DNA of 18,077 nt from Actinomycetota bacterium (GCA_019243975.1 JAFATL010000184.1:1-18077); one strand, 5' to 3'; shown: positions 1-8,594, numbered from the stretch's first letter. Program-made: numbers and translations. Notes: a model not told the origin generated them from the sequence alone.

Positions 1-2337
1 GACAAGGAAGATCTCGTCGTCGAGGCCGACCATGAACGCCGCCACCACGAAGCCCTTCTTGGCGGTGAGCTTGATGCCGCGCACGCCCTGGCCGCCGCGG
101 CCCTGGCGGTTGAAGCGCTCGAGCTTCGTGCGCTTGCCGTAGCCGGCGTCGGTGACGATGAGGATGTCGACGGTGTCGCCGGCGATGTCGCACGAGACGA
201 CCTCGTCGCCCGACTTCATGCGCATGCCAATCACGCCGGCGGCGGCCCGGCCCATCGGGCGCACCTCCTCTTCGGAGAAGCGGATGGTCTGGCCGTTGCG
301 GCTCACCATGAAGATCTCGTCGCCGCCCCCCGTGAGGATGACGCGCACCAGCTCGTCACCCTCCTTGAGGTTGATGGCGATGAGACCGTCGCGGCGCGAG
401 GAGTCGTACTCGCTGAACACCGTCTTCTTGACCTGGCCCAGCTTGGTGGCGAAGAACAGGTGCTGGTCGTCGGTGTACTCGCGCGCGTCGATGACGGCCT
501 GGATGTGCTCGTCGGCCGCCAAGGGCAGCAGGTTGACCACCGCCGTGCCGCGCGCCGTGCGTTCCTTCATCGGGATCTCGTGGGCCTTGAGCCGGTAGAC
601 GCGCCCGCGGTTGGAGAAGAACAACAAATACGCGTGGGCGGTGGTGTGGATGATCTGAGTGATCAGATCCTCTTCCTTGAGCTTGGCGCCCTGTACGCCG
701 CGTCCGCCGCGGCCCTGCGTGCGGAAGGCGTCGGCCGCCACCGTCTTCACGTAGCCGGCCTTCGTCATCGTGAAGACGAGCGGCTGGTCTTCGATGAGGT
801 CTTCGACACCGAGGTCGCCGGGGTCGAAGGTGATCTCGGCCCGTCGGGGGCTGGCGTGCTTGTTGCGGATCTCGCCCAGCTCGCTCTTGATCACGCCGCG
901 CAGCTTGGCCGGGCTCTGGAGGATGCTCTCGAGCTCGGCGATCGTGGCCCGCAGCTTCTTGAGCTCCTCGTCGAGCTCCTTCTGGCTGAGGCGCGTAAGC
1001 TGCGACAGGCGCATGTCGAGGATGTGCTCGGCCTGCACCTCGGTGAAGTTGAAGGGCTTGGCCATGAGGCCGGCGCGCGCCGCGGCGCGATCGTCGGAGC
1101 CGCGGATGAGGGCGATGATGGCGTCGATCTTGCCCAGCGCCTTGAGCAGGCCCTCGACGATGTGGGCCCGGTCCTGCGCCTTCTTGAGCCGGTACTCGGA
1201 CCGGCGGGTGATGACTTCGATCTGGTGGTCGATGTAGGCGGCGAGCGCGTCGCGGAGGTTGAGCGTGCGCGGCACACCGTCGACCAAGGCCACGGTGTTG
1301 ACGGCGAAGCTGGTCTGCAACGGCGTGTGCTTGAAAAGGTTGTTGAGCACCACGTTGGCCACGGCGTCGCGCTTCAGGTAGATGACGAGCCGCGTGCCGT
1401 CGCCCGACGACAGGTTCTCGACGTCGCGGATGCCCGTGATCTCGCGCGAGTCGACGAGGTCTTTGATCTTGTCGGCCACCGCCGCGATCGACACCTGGTA
1501 CGGCAGCTCGGTGACGACGATGCGCATGCCGCGCTTGTCTTCCTCGATCTCGGCCCGGGCCCGCACGCGGATGGAGCCGCGGCCCGTGCGGTAGGCGTCG
1601 AGGATGCCCGCCCGGCCGAGGATGAGGCCCCCCGTGGGGAAGTCGGGGCCGGTGACGAACTGCATGAGGTCGTCGGGCGTGGCCTCGGGGTTGTCGATGA
1701 GGTGGACGGTGGCGTCGATGATCTCGCCCAGGTTGTGGGGCGGGATGTTGGTGGCCATGCCGACCGCGATGCCCTGGCTGCCGTTGACCAGCAGGTTGGG
1801 GAACCGGGCCGGGAGCACCTTGGGCTCGGTCTCCTGGCCGTCGTAGTTGGCCTCGAAGTCGACCGTCTCCTCGTCGATGCCGGCCAGCAGCTCGTTGGCG
1901 AGGGCGGCCAGGCGGCACTCGGTGTAGCGCGCCGCCGCGGGCGGGAAGTCGGGCGAGCCGTAGTTGCCGTGGAAGTCGATCAGGGGGTGACGCAGGCTGA
2001 ACGGCTGCGCCATACGCACGAGCGCGTCGTAGATGGCGCCGTCGCCGTGGGGGTGGTACTTGCCCATGACGTCGCCGGTGACGCGTGCGCACTTGACGTG
2101 CTGGCGGTCGGACCGCACGCCTTGCGCGTGCATGCCCCACAGGATGCGGCGGTGCACGGGCTTGAGCCCGTCGCGCGCGTCGGGCAGGGCGCGCGACACG
2201 ATGACCGACATCGCGTAGTCGAGGAAGCTGCGCTCCATCTCGACCTGGATCTCGATGGGCTCGATGCCCCCGAACGTGGTGTCGGCGCCGTTGCCGTCGT
2301 CGTCGCCGGGCCCTCCCGGCGGTGCAGTCACACTCAC
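1..2337 (-). CDS. gyrA: DNA gyrase subunit A, 3' end beyond the window
   Basis: GyrA is the DNA-breaking and rejoining subunit of gyrase, which adds negative supercoils as an A2B2 complex with GyrB. The window encodes 779 residues of a usual 820-850; the C-terminus is cut off at base 1. The start chosen is GTG at 2337, 8 nt after GAAGGG and 12 nt from the gyrB stop, which points to one operon. The N-terminal breakage-reunion domain carries the catalytic Tyr138 in RYTECRLAAL. The quinolone-determining loop reads HPHGDGAIYD, with Gly100 where E. coli has Ser83 and with Asp104 kept at the Asp87 position. The C-terminal beta-pinwheel has a clear GyrA box, QGRGGRG (541-547), and a second box-like QGRGGQG near 745. 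Identification is certain from these motifs; only the extent past the edge is unknown. Confidence 0.97.
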   Translation of the reverse strand, partial: MSVTAPPGGPGDDDGNGADTTFGGIEPIEIQVEMERSFLDYAMSVIVSRALPDARDGLKPVHRRILWGMHAQGVRSDRQHVKCARVTGDVMGKYHPHGDGAIYDALVRMAQPFSLRHPLIDFHGNYGSPDFPPAAARYTECRLAALANELLAGIDEETVDFEANYDGQETEPKVLPARFPNLLVNGSQGIAVGMATNIPPHNLGEIIDATVHLIDNPEATPDDLMQFVTGPDFPTGGLILGRAGILDAYRTGRGSIRVRARAEIEEDKRGMRIVVTELPYQVSIAAVADKIKDLVDSREITGIRDVENLSSGDGTRLVIYLKRDAVANVVLNNLFKHTPLQTSFAVNTVALVDGVPRTLNLRDALAAYIDHQIEVITRRSEYRLKKAQDRAHIVEGLLKALGKIDAIIALIRGSDDRAAARAGLMAKPFNFTEVQAEHILDMRLSQLTRLSQKELDEELKKLRATIAELESILQSPAKLRGVIKSELGEIRNKHASPRRAEITFDPGDLGVEDLIEDQPLVFTMTKAGYVKTVAADAFRTQGRGGRGVQGAKLKEEDLITQIIHTTAHAYLLFFSNRGRVYRLKAHEIPMKERTARGTAVVNLLPLAADEHIQAVIDAREYTDDQHLFFATKLGQVKKTVFSEYDSSRRDGLIAINLKEGDELVRVILTGGGDEIFMVSRNGQTIRFSEEEVRPMGRAAAGVIGMRMKSGDEVVSCDIAGDTVDILIVTDAGYGKRTKLERFNRQGRGGQGVRGIKLTAKKGFVVAAFMVGLDDEIFLV

Positions 2338-2349
2338 AAGTCAGCCCTT

Positions 2350-4305
2350 CTAGATATCGAGGAAGCGAACGTCGTTCGCGTTGGTGACGATGAAGTGCTT
2401 GCGAAGCTCGACGTCGTCACCCATGAGGATCGAGAGGACTTGGTCGGCGATCGCCGCCTCCTCGACGTTGACCTGCAGCAGGGTTCGCTTGGTGGGATCC
2501 ATGGTCGTCTCGCGCAGCTCGTCGAAGTCCATCTCGCCGAGACCCTTGAGGCGGTTGAACGCGTTCCTGTGGTTCCCGTGGTCGGCGAGGAAAGCGTTCT
2601 TGGCCGCGTCGTCTTTCAGGTAGGTCTTCTCCTTGCCCACCACCGTGGAGTACAGCGGGGGCTGGGCGACGTAGACGTGGCCCGCGCTCACCAGGTCGTG
2701 CATCTGCCGGAAGAAGAACGTGAGCAACAGCGTGCGGATGTGAGCGCCGTCGACGTCGGCATCGGTGAGCAACGTCACCTTGTGGTAGCGGATCTTGGCC
2801 AGGTCGAACTCTTCGCCCACGCCCGCACCGATGGCGGCGATGATCGCCTGGATCTCGGTGTTCTTGAGCATCTTGTCGGCGCGCGCCCGCTCGACGTTCA
2901 GGATCTTGCCCCTGATCGGCAGGATGGCCTGGTTCTGCGGGTTGCGGGCCTGGATGGCGGGGCCGGCGGCGGAGTCGCCCTCGACGATGAACAGCTCGGC
3001 TTCGCGCGGGTCTTTCGTGGCGCAGTCGGCGAGCTTGCCCGGCATGCCCGCGCCCTCGAGCGCCGACTTGCGGCGGATGAGGTCGCGCGCCTGGCGCGCC
3101 GCCGTGCGGGCCCGGGCCGCCTGCACGCCCTTGTTGACGATCTGGCGCGCCTCGGTGGGGTGCTCCTCGAGCCAGTCGGTGAGCTTCTCGTTCGTCGCCT
3201 TCTCGACCAGCGAGCGCATGGAGACGTTGCCGAGCTTGGCCTTGGTCTGGCCCTCGAACTGGGGCTCGCGCAGGCGGACCGACACGATGGCGGTGACACC
3301 TTCACGGATGTCTTCACCGAGAAGGTTGTCTTCCTTCTCCTTGATGAGGTTCTTGCCGCGCGCGTACTTGTTGACGGCGTTGGTGAGCGCCTTCTTGAGG
3401 CCCTCCTCGTGCATGCCGCCTTCACCGGTGGCGATGCCGTTGGCGAAGCTGTGGATGCCCTCGTAGAAGCCGGTGTTCCACTGCAAGGCGACCTCGACCT
3501 CTTGGTCTTCTTCGCTCTGCTCGAAGTACACGACCTTCTTGAACAGCGCTTCCTTCGACTGGTTGAGGTGGCGGACGAAGTCGATGATGCCGCCGGCGTA
3601 CTTGTAGGTGACCTCCTGCTCGTGGCCGGGCCGCTCGTCCTTGAAGCGGATCTCGAGGCCCTTGTTGAGGAAGGCGTACATCTGCAGACGCTCGAGCACG
3701 GTCTGGGACCGGAACTCGGTCTCGTCGAAGATCGTGGCGTCGGGCCAGAACGTGATCGTGGTGCCGGTGCGGCCGCGCGGCGCGTTGCCGGTGACAGCCA
3801 GCTTCGACACGACCTTGCCGCCGTTGCCGAACTCCATCGTGTGGCGCTTGCCCTCGCGGTCGACCTCGACGATCAGCTTGGCCGACAGCGCGTTGACCAC
3901 CGACACGCCCACGCCGTGCAGGCCGCCGGAGACCTTGTAGCCGCCGCCGTCGCCGAACTTGCCGCCGCCGTGCAGGATCGTGAGCGCCACCTCGACGCCC
4001 GACTTCTTTTCCTGGGGGTGGATGTCGGTGGGGATGCCGCGGCCGTTGTCGACCACGCGGCAGCCGCCGTCGACCAGCAGGGTGACGTCGATGCGGTCGC
4101 AGAAGCCCGCCATCGCCTCGTCGACCGAGTTGTCGACGACCTCCCAAATCAGGTGGTGCAGGCCGCTCGGACCGGTGGATCCGATGTACATGCCGGGGCG
4201 CTTGCGGACCGGTTCGAGGCCCTTGAGGACGGTGAGATCCTTGGCCCCGTACGACGACGAACCCCGTCGTTTCCCCCCGTTGTCACTCACTGCTTGCATC
4301 GCCAC
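2350..4305 (-). CDS. gyrB: DNA gyrase subunit B
   Basis: GyrB is the ATPase subunit of gyrase. The GHKL ATPase domain shows EVVDNSVDEA (catalytic Glu55), DNGRGIPT and GGLHGVGVSVVN. The TOPRIM domain shows EGDSAAG (442-448) and DADVDG (515-520), and the protein ends with the family-typical NANDVRFLDI. The length of 651 residues is the short form without the insertion of about 165 residues found in enterobacteria. I chose GTG at 4305 because GGGAAGGG lies 8 nt upstream. An in-frame ATG at 4341 would add 12 residues but has no visible ribosome-binding site, and ATG at 4299 is a third option. It is followed 12 nt later by gyrA and preceded by dciA, with a hairpin and a candidate promoter in between. 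Confidence 0.97.
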   Translation of the reverse strand: MAMQAVSDNGGKRRGSSSYGAKDLTVLKGLEPVRKRPGMYIGSTGPSGLHHLIWEVVDNSVDEAMAGFCDRIDVTLLVDGGCRVVDNGRGIPTDIHPQEKKSGVEVALTILHGGGKFGDGGGYKVSGGLHGVGVSVVNALSAKLIVEVDREGKRHTMEFGNGGKVVSKLAVTGNAPRGRTGTTITFWPDATIFDETEFRSQTVLERLQMYAFLNKGLEIRFKDERPGHEQEVTYKYAGGIIDFVRHLNQSKEALFKKVVYFEQSEEDQEVEVALQWNTGFYEGIHSFANGIATGEGGMHEEGLKKALTNAVNKYARGKNLIKEKEDNLLGEDIREGVTAIVSVRLREPQFEGQTKAKLGNVSMRSLVEKATNEKLTDWLEEHPTEARQIVNKGVQAARARTAARQARDLIRRKSALEGAGMPGKLADCATKDPREAELFIVEGDSAAGPAIQARNPQNQAILPIRGKILNVERARADKMLKNTEIQAIIAAIGAGVGEEFDLAKIRYHKVTLLTDADVDGAHIRTLLLTFFFRQMHDLVSAGHVYVAQPPLYSTVVGKEKTYLKDDAAKNAFLADHGNHRNAFNRLKGLGEMDFDELRETTMDPTKRTLLQVNVEEAAIADQVLSILMGDDVELRKHFIVTNANDVRFLDI

Positions 4306-4388
4306 GGACGCGCCCTTCCCGAACACTCGATCTCGAGGCATTTCGAGCGGTAAAAGCCCAGGTCAGCGGCCCGAAATGCAATGCTGTC

Positions 4389-4394
4389 ATTTTA
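4389..4394 (-). promoter_or_regulatory. Candidate -10 element upstream of gyrB
   Basis: On the minus strand this reads TAAAAT, close to the sigma-70 family -10 consensus, about 84 nt before the preferred gyrB start. No good -35 element is visible at the right distance. It is half of a 7-bp inverted repeat, TTTTACC (4390-4396) with GGTAAAA (4350-4356), in an otherwise GC-rich gap. A supercoiling-sensitive gyrase promoter would be expected here from knowledge of gyr regulation, but that is inference. Confidence 0.35.
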
Positions 4395-4401
4395 CCAGAG
4401 G

Positions 4402-4430
4402 GGGGCCCTTACCGGGCCCCAATCGGGGCC
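4402..4430 (-). terminator. Paired alternative hairpins after dciA
   Basis: GGGGCCC (4402-4408) can pair with GGGCCCC (4414-4420) around a 5-nt loop. GGCCCC (4415-4420) can instead pair with GGGGCC (4425-4430) around a 4-nt loop. The two stems share bases, so only one can form at a time. They begin a few bases after the dciA stop codon. No U-tract follows, so this is at best a weak or actinobacterial-type terminator, or a leader structure for gyrB. Confidence 0.4.
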
Positions 4431-4432
4431 TG

Positions 4433-4756
4433 TCAGCGGCCCACTCTCACCTCCACGCGACGCACCGCGTCGTCGCCGGTGACGGCCTCGCATCGGCGCA
4501 CGATCTCCGCCCCGCGAAACCGGGCTTCGGTGGCCCAGGCGGGGTGGTCGGCCTCGACCCGGAGCACGCCGGCGGCGAGAGAAATCGGCTTCACGTGGTC
4601 GGCAAATGCCTCGCCGACGATGTCGATCCAGTGGCTGAAGACGAGCGTGAGCGTGCTGGCGCGCGGCGCTCCCAAATGCGCGGCCACGCGCTCGAGTGAC
4701 GCACTCAGTGGCCGCGGCAGGTCGTCGTCACGCTTCTTCGCCGGCCGCCACGTCAT
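4433..4756 (-). CDS. dciA: DciA family protein (DUF721), replicative helicase loading factor
   Basis: This 107-residue protein matches the DUF721/DciA family. It has a conserved stretch, FSHWIDIVGEAFADHVKPIS, followed by LRVEADHPAWATEARF, the usual core of the family. DciA proteins help load or activate the replicative helicase DnaB in bacteria that lack DnaC or DnaI. The position between recF and gyrB is the standard actinobacterial one. The start is ATG 4756 with GGAGG 7 nt upstream. The gap to recF is 22 nt, so it probably belongs to the dnaN-recF transcript. The basic N-terminus (RPAKKRDDD) is short and likely disordered. The family call is confident; the helicase role is taken from studies of other bacteria. 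Confidence 0.88.
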   Translation of the reverse strand: MTWRPAKKRDDDLPRPLSASLERVAAHLGAPRASTLTLVFSHWIDIVGEAFADHVKPISLAAGVLRVEADHPAWATEARFRGAEIVRRCEAVTGDDAVRRVEVRVGR

Positions 4757-4778
4757 CTGGCGACCTCCGGTCGCGTTG

Positions 4779-5858
4779 TCACTGCTGGGTCACCGCGCCA
4801 TTGCGAACGACAAGAACTCGATCCGGTGTGGCCGCTGAGGGCAACAAGCCCGTGGTGCTGACGAGAGCCTGGCCGGCGGGGATGTGGGCGATGAGGGCCT
4901 CGGACCGGGCCGGGTCGAGCTCGGAGAACACGTCGTCGAGCAGCAGGACCGGCGGGGTGCCGGTGGTGTCGGTGACGGCGCGGTGGGCGGCCAGCCGCAG
5001 CGCCAGCGCCAACGACCGCTGTTCGCCCTGCGATGCATGGGTGCGGGCCGGGAGGCCGTCGATGGCGAGGGCCACGTCGTCGCGGTGGGGACCCACAAGG
5101 GTGGCCACCCGGCGCAGGTCGTCGTGCCGCGACGCGGCGAGCGCGCCGAGCAGGTCGCCCTCCCACGACTGCACGTACCGCATCGACACGATCGCCCCCG
5201 TGCCGGCCAGCTCGCCGTAGGCCTTGACGGCCTCGGGTTCGAGGAGCGCCAGCGTGTCGCGGCGTGCTTCGACCAGTGCTTCGCCCGCAGTCGCAAGTTT
5301 CGAGTCCCACACGTCGAGGGTCGACTCGATCTCGGCGCTGAGCCGCCCACCTGCCTGCTTCAGCAGGGCGCCCCGCTGGCGCAGGATGCGTTCCACGTCG
5401 GACCGCAGGGCGTCGTGCTTGGCGTGCAGGGCGACGACAGTGTCGTCGAGGAAGTCGCGCCGGCCACTCGGCCCGCCCTTCACCAGCACCAGGTCGTCGG
5501 GGGAGAACACGCTCACCCGAATGACACCGAGCAGGTCGCGCCCCCGGCGCAACGGTTGGCGGTTGACCAGCACACGGTCGCGGCCGGCGGCCGCCAACTG
5601 GGCCTCGAGCAACACACTGCGGCCCTCGCGCTCCGCCTCGGCCCGCACCACGGCCGAATCACAACCTTCCCGCACCAACGCGGCCGACGGCGCGCCTCGG
5701 AACGACGAGAGCGTGGCGAGGTAGCCGATCGCCTCGAGGAGATTCGTCTTTCCCTCGCCGTTGGCACCCACGATGGCGGTGAGCCCCTCGGGCGCGGGCT
5801 CGATCTCGACCTCGCGGTAGTTACGAAAGTCGGTCAGCCACAGCCGGTGCACGCGCAC
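4779..5858 (-). CDS. recF: DNA replication and repair protein RecF
   Basis: RecF is an SMC/ABC-like ATPase that loads RecA at single-strand gaps together with RecO and RecR. The 359 residues match the family length. The Walker A motif is GANGEGKT (31-38), preceded by the typical LTDFRNYREVEIE. The C-terminal third carries the ABC signature SQGEQRSLALAL and the Walker B/D-loop PVLLLDDVFSELD. The start is GTG 5858, 13 nt after the dnaN stop, with CGAGG just upstream, so it is probably translated from the dnaN message. Nothing appears missing. Confidence 0.96.
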   Translation of the reverse strand: MRVHRLWLTDFRNYREVEIEPAPEGLTAIVGANGEGKTNLLEAIGYLATLSSFRGAPSAALVREGCDSAVVRAEAEREGRSVLLEAQLAAAGRDRVLVNRQPLRRGRDLLGVIRVSVFSPDDLVLVKGGPSGRRDFLDDTVVALHAKHDALRSDVERILRQRGALLKQAGGRLSAEIESTLDVWDSKLATAGEALVEARRDTLALLEPEAVKAYGELAGTGAIVSMRYVQSWEGDLLGALAASRHDDLRRVATLVGPHRDDVALAIDGLPARTHASQGEQRSLALALRLAAHRAVTDTTGTPPVLLLDDVFSELDPARSEALIAHIPAGQALVSTTGLLPSAATPDRVLVVRNGAVTQQ

Positions 5859-5871
5859 GGGGGCCTCGGAA

Positions 5872-6972
5872 CTACGAAACGCGGACGGGCATCAACAGGT
5901 AGAGGTAGTCGTTGCCCTCCGTCGAGCGGATGGTGGCCGGCTTCAGGGCGTCGAGCGTCTCCAGCAAGACCTCGTCGCCGTTGATCGCTTCGACGCCGTC
6001 GATGAGATACGTCGGGTTGAAGGCCACCGTGATCTCGGAGCCCTCGTACTTGGCATCCACGTCTTCGGTGGCCTGCCCGACCTCCTGGCTCACCACCGTG
6101 AGCTGGATGCCGTCGGGACGCAGCGCAATGCGCACTGGTGTGGTCTGGTCGCGAACCAGGAGCTTCACCCGGCGCACAGCGTCGAGGAGTGCCGCCTTCC
6201 CGACGATCAGCCGGTTGGGATACGAGCTCGGGATGAGCTGGCGGTAGTTGGGGAACTCGCCTTCGATGAGCCGAGTTGTCAGACGCACGTCGCCCACGTC
6301 GAAGCTGGCGTCGTGTTCGCCCAGGCGCAGGGTGAGCTGCTCGGCGTCACCCAGGAGCCGTTGCAACTCGGCCAGCGCGCGCGACGGCACCAGCACCTTC
6401 TGCCCCTCGCCCAGCACCGTCGTGCCGGGAAGGTCGCGAACGGCCAGGCGGTAGGAGTCGGTGGCGACAAGTCGCAAGCCAGTCTCCTCGGCGGCCATGA
6501 GCACACCGGTGAGGACTGGGCGAGCGTCGTCGCCGCTCGCGCCCCGCACGACCTGGCGCAGGGCCTCGGCCAGGTCGGCCGCCGCCAGTGTGACCTCGTG
6601 TCCCCCCACCGGCGCCGGCAAGCGGGGGAACTCGTCGGCCGGCAGCATGCGCACGGCGAACTGCGAACGGCCCGACAAGATTCGTGTCTCGTCGTCGTCG
6701 GCCTCGATGGTGACGGCGCCGGGTTCGAGCGCTCGCACGATGTCGGCAGCCAGCCGGGCCGGAACCACACATACGCCGTCTTCGCCCTGGGAGATCTTCG
6801 TCTCCACCTGGATGGTGAGGTCGAGGTCGCTGCCCGCCAACAGCAACTTGTCGCCCTGCACCTCGAGACGAACGCCCGAAAGCACGGGAAGCGCGCCGCC
6901 TCTGCTCGACACGGCCCTGCCTGCCGTGCTGAGCGCTTCGACGAGGATGTCTCGTTCACACCGGAGCTTCAC
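5872..6972 (-). CDS. dnaN: DNA polymerase III subunit beta, sliding clamp
   Basis: DnaN forms the ring-shaped dimer that tethers DNA polymerase III to DNA. The protein is 366 residues, the usual size for three clamp domains. It opens with KLRCERDILVEALSTAGRAV and ends with YLYLLMPVRVS, the conserved clamp C-terminus. The start is GTG 6972, 6 nt after AAGGAG. The frame stays open upstream to 7107, but that part runs through the AT-rich origin sequence and does not look like clamp protein. It lies directly downstream of the oriC candidate and heads the dnaN-recF-dciA run. Confidence 0.96.
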   Translation of the reverse strand: MKLRCERDILVEALSTAGRAVSSRGGALPVLSGVRLEVQGDKLLLAGSDLDLTIQVETKISQGEDGVCVVPARLAADIVRALEPGAVTIEADDDETRILSGRSQFAVRMLPADEFPRLPAPVGGHEVTLAAADLAEALRQVVRGASGDDARPVLTGVLMAAEETGLRLVATDSYRLAVRDLPGTTVLGEGQKVLVPSRALAELQRLLGDAEQLTLRLGEHDASFDVGDVRLTTRLIEGEFPNYRQLIPSSYPNRLIVGKAALLDAVRRVKLLVRDQTTPVRIALRPDGIQLTVVSQEVGQATEDVDAKYEGSEITVAFNPTYLIDGVEAINGDEVLLETLDALKPATIRSTEGNDYLYLLMPVRVS

Positions 6973-7196
6973 GGTGTCTCCTTGTTCTTTCTTCTTTAAG
7001 AGATCTCTTTGGAGAAGCGGTAGTAAGGGTTGTGGATTGTGGACAACCCCACATTCGCCCTGATCACGCCAGGTGCAGTCATCCCGGTGTGATCCCCAGG
7101 ATCGCACAGGGGTGAGACAACAACGGGGAGCGGCTGTGGAACCTCACCTTGTCATCCCCGTGAATCACAAAGTTCCGACACACGTCGTCCCCGGTG
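6973..7196. other. Candidate chromosomal replication origin (oriC)
   Basis: The dnaA-dnaN gap is the usual oriC location in actinobacteria. It contains a perfect actinobacterial DnaA box, TTGTCCACA on the minus strand (7038-7046), and an overlapping box-like CAATCCACA (7031-7039). A weak GGTTCCACA lies at 7135-7143. Reading along the minus strand, the boxes are followed by ACCC, then TTA CTA (7026-7021), which fits the DnaA-trio pattern, then an AT-rich segment (7010-6981) that contrasts with the GC-rich surroundings. This order of boxes, GC spacer, trios and AT-rich DNA resembles the unwinding module described in Bacillus subtilis. There are fewer boxes than in Streptomyces or Mycobacterium origins. 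Confidence 0.75.
6998..7009. repeat. 12-bp perfect palindrome in the AT-rich origin segment
   Basis: AAGAGATCTCTT is its own reverse complement and lies in the AT-rich stretch between the DnaA boxes and the dnaN ribosome-binding site. It could be a binding site for a dimeric regulator or part of the unwinding element. No known consensus is matched with confidence. Confidence 0.6.
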
Positions 7197-8594
7197 TCAC
7201 ACACCGCTCTTGATGCGTTGGATGAGCCCAGTGACCTGGTCGTAGATCTGGCGCCGCTCCTTCATCAGGGCGGAGATCTTCTCGACCGCGTGGATGACGG
7301 TGGTGTGATCACGGCCGCCGAACTCGCGCGCGATGGCCGGGTAGCTGAAGTCGGTGAGCTCGCGGAACACGTACATGCCGACCTGCCGCGCGGTGACGAG
7401 CGGACGTCGTCGGCTGGTGCCACACAGGTCGTCGACGCTGAAGCCGAAGGTTTCGGAGGTGGCGTCGAGGATGACCTTGGGGGTGATCTGGCGGGGCTCG
7501 GCGGCGAGGAGGATGTCGGCCAGCACCTTCTCGGCGACCTCGCGCGTGAGCGGCTCACGGTTGAGGGACGCGTACGCGGTCACACGGATGAGTGCGCCCT
7601 CGAGCTCGCGAATGTTGTCTTTCACGTGGGTGGCGATGAGCTCGAGCACCTCGTCGGGGACGTGGGCCCGCTCCCCCTCCGCCTTCTTGCGGAGGATGGC
7701 GAGGCGAGTCTCGAGCTCGGGCGGCTGCACGTCGGTGATGAGGCCCGACAAGAAGCGACTCTGCAGACGGTCTTCGAGGGTCGCGATGGACTTGGGCGGC
7801 CGGTCGGAGGTGATCACCATCTGCTTGTTGGCGCCGTAGAGATGGTTGAAGGTGTGGAAGAACTCCTCCTGGAGGCCCTCTTTGTTCTCCATGAACTGGA
7901 TGTCGTCGACCAGCAGCACGTCACATTCGCGGTAGCGCCGCTTGAACGCGATGGTCGTGCTCGTGCGGATGGCGTCGACGAAGTCGTTCATGAATGTCTC
8001 GGTGGAGACGTAGCGCACGTGCCGGCCCGGGAAGTTCTCGCGCACGTAGTTCCCGATGGCGTGCAGGAGGTGGGTCTTGCCCAGGCCCGAGTCGCCGTGG
8101 ATGAACAGCGGGTTGTACGAGCGGGCCGGGTTCTCGGCCACGGCCAGCGCCGCCGCGTGGGCGAACCGGTTGGAGGCGCCGATGACGAACGCTTCGAACG
8201 TGTACTTCGCGTGCAGCGGACCCTCGTCCTGGCCCACCGCCGTGGGCGGCGGGGGCAGGAGGATCTCACGCCGGTAGGGCCCCTCCTCGTCTTCGAGGTC
8301 GTCGCCCACGTCGTCACTCGGGGCTGCGGGCGCCTCGTGCAGGTCGTCGACCTGCACGTCGATGCGGATCTCGACCGGCGTCCCGAGGGCGGAGGCCACC
8401 GCGTGCTCGACCAGGCTGAGGTAGCGGCCCTCGATGCGTTCCTTCACCAAGGAGCTCGGGACGGTGAGGGCCAGCTCGCGCTCGTCGGCGGCCATCGGCC
8501 GTATGCCCTCGAACCACGTCTTCCAGGTCGCCTCCGACACCTGGCTCCGCAGCGACTCCGCACAGGTGCTCCACAGCTGTCCTGGATCCGTCAC
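7197..8594 (-). CDS. dnaA: Chromosomal replication initiator protein DnaA
   Basis: DnaA is the AAA+ initiator that binds DnaA boxes and opens oriC. The 465 residues show all four domains. Domain I is at the N-terminus (LWSTCAESLRSQVSEATWKTWFEG). An acidic linker domain II spans about 82-125. AAA+ domain III has Walker A GDSGLGKT (167-174), Walker B LLVDD (227-231) and LEDRLQSRF. Domain IV has the box-binding signature GGRDHTTVIHAVEKI. I chose GTG 8594, giving TDPGQLW at the N-terminus, with GGGAGG about 11 nt upstream. The frame stays open to 8942, but the upstream part runs through the promoter region and does not look like DnaA. It is divergent from rpmH. Confidence 0.96.
   Translation of the reverse strand: MTDPGQLWSTCAESLRSQVSEATWKTWFEGIRPMAADERELALTVPSSLVKERIEGRYLSLVEHAVASALGTPVEIRIDVQVDDLHEAPAAPSDDVGDDLEDEEGPYRREILLPPPPTAVGQDEGPLHAKYTFEAFVIGASNRFAHAAALAVAENPARSYNPLFIHGDSGLGKTHLLHAIGNYVRENFPGRHVRYVSTETFMNDFVDAIRTSTTIAFKRRYRECDVLLVDDIQFMENKEGLQEEFFHTFNHLYGANKQMVITSDRPPKSIATLEDRLQSRFLSGLITDVQPPELETRLAILRKKAEGERAHVPDEVLELIATHVKDNIRELEGALIRVTAYASLNREPLTREVAEKVLADILLAAEPRQITPKVILDATSETFGFSVDDLCGTSRRRPLVTARQVGMYVFRELTDFSYPAIAREFGGRDHTTVIHAVEKISALMKERRQIYDQVTGLIQRIKSGV

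Noticed and set aside
356..2140. A 594-codon minus-strand frame
   Set aside because: It overlaps gyrA in another frame and is an Arg/Pro/Gly-rich shadow; the true GyrA frame contains the catalytic tyrosine and GyrA box.
460..4353. A 1297-codon open frame on the plus strand
   Set aside because: It lies antisense to gyrA and gyrB, whose motifs are unmistakable, and its translation is a low-complexity Asp/Val/Leu-rich shadow typical of GC-rich codon bias.
6973..7107. Upstream extension of dnaN to 7107
   Set aside because: The clamp N-terminus begins at GTG 6972 with a strong ribosome-binding site; the extension translates the origin sequence.
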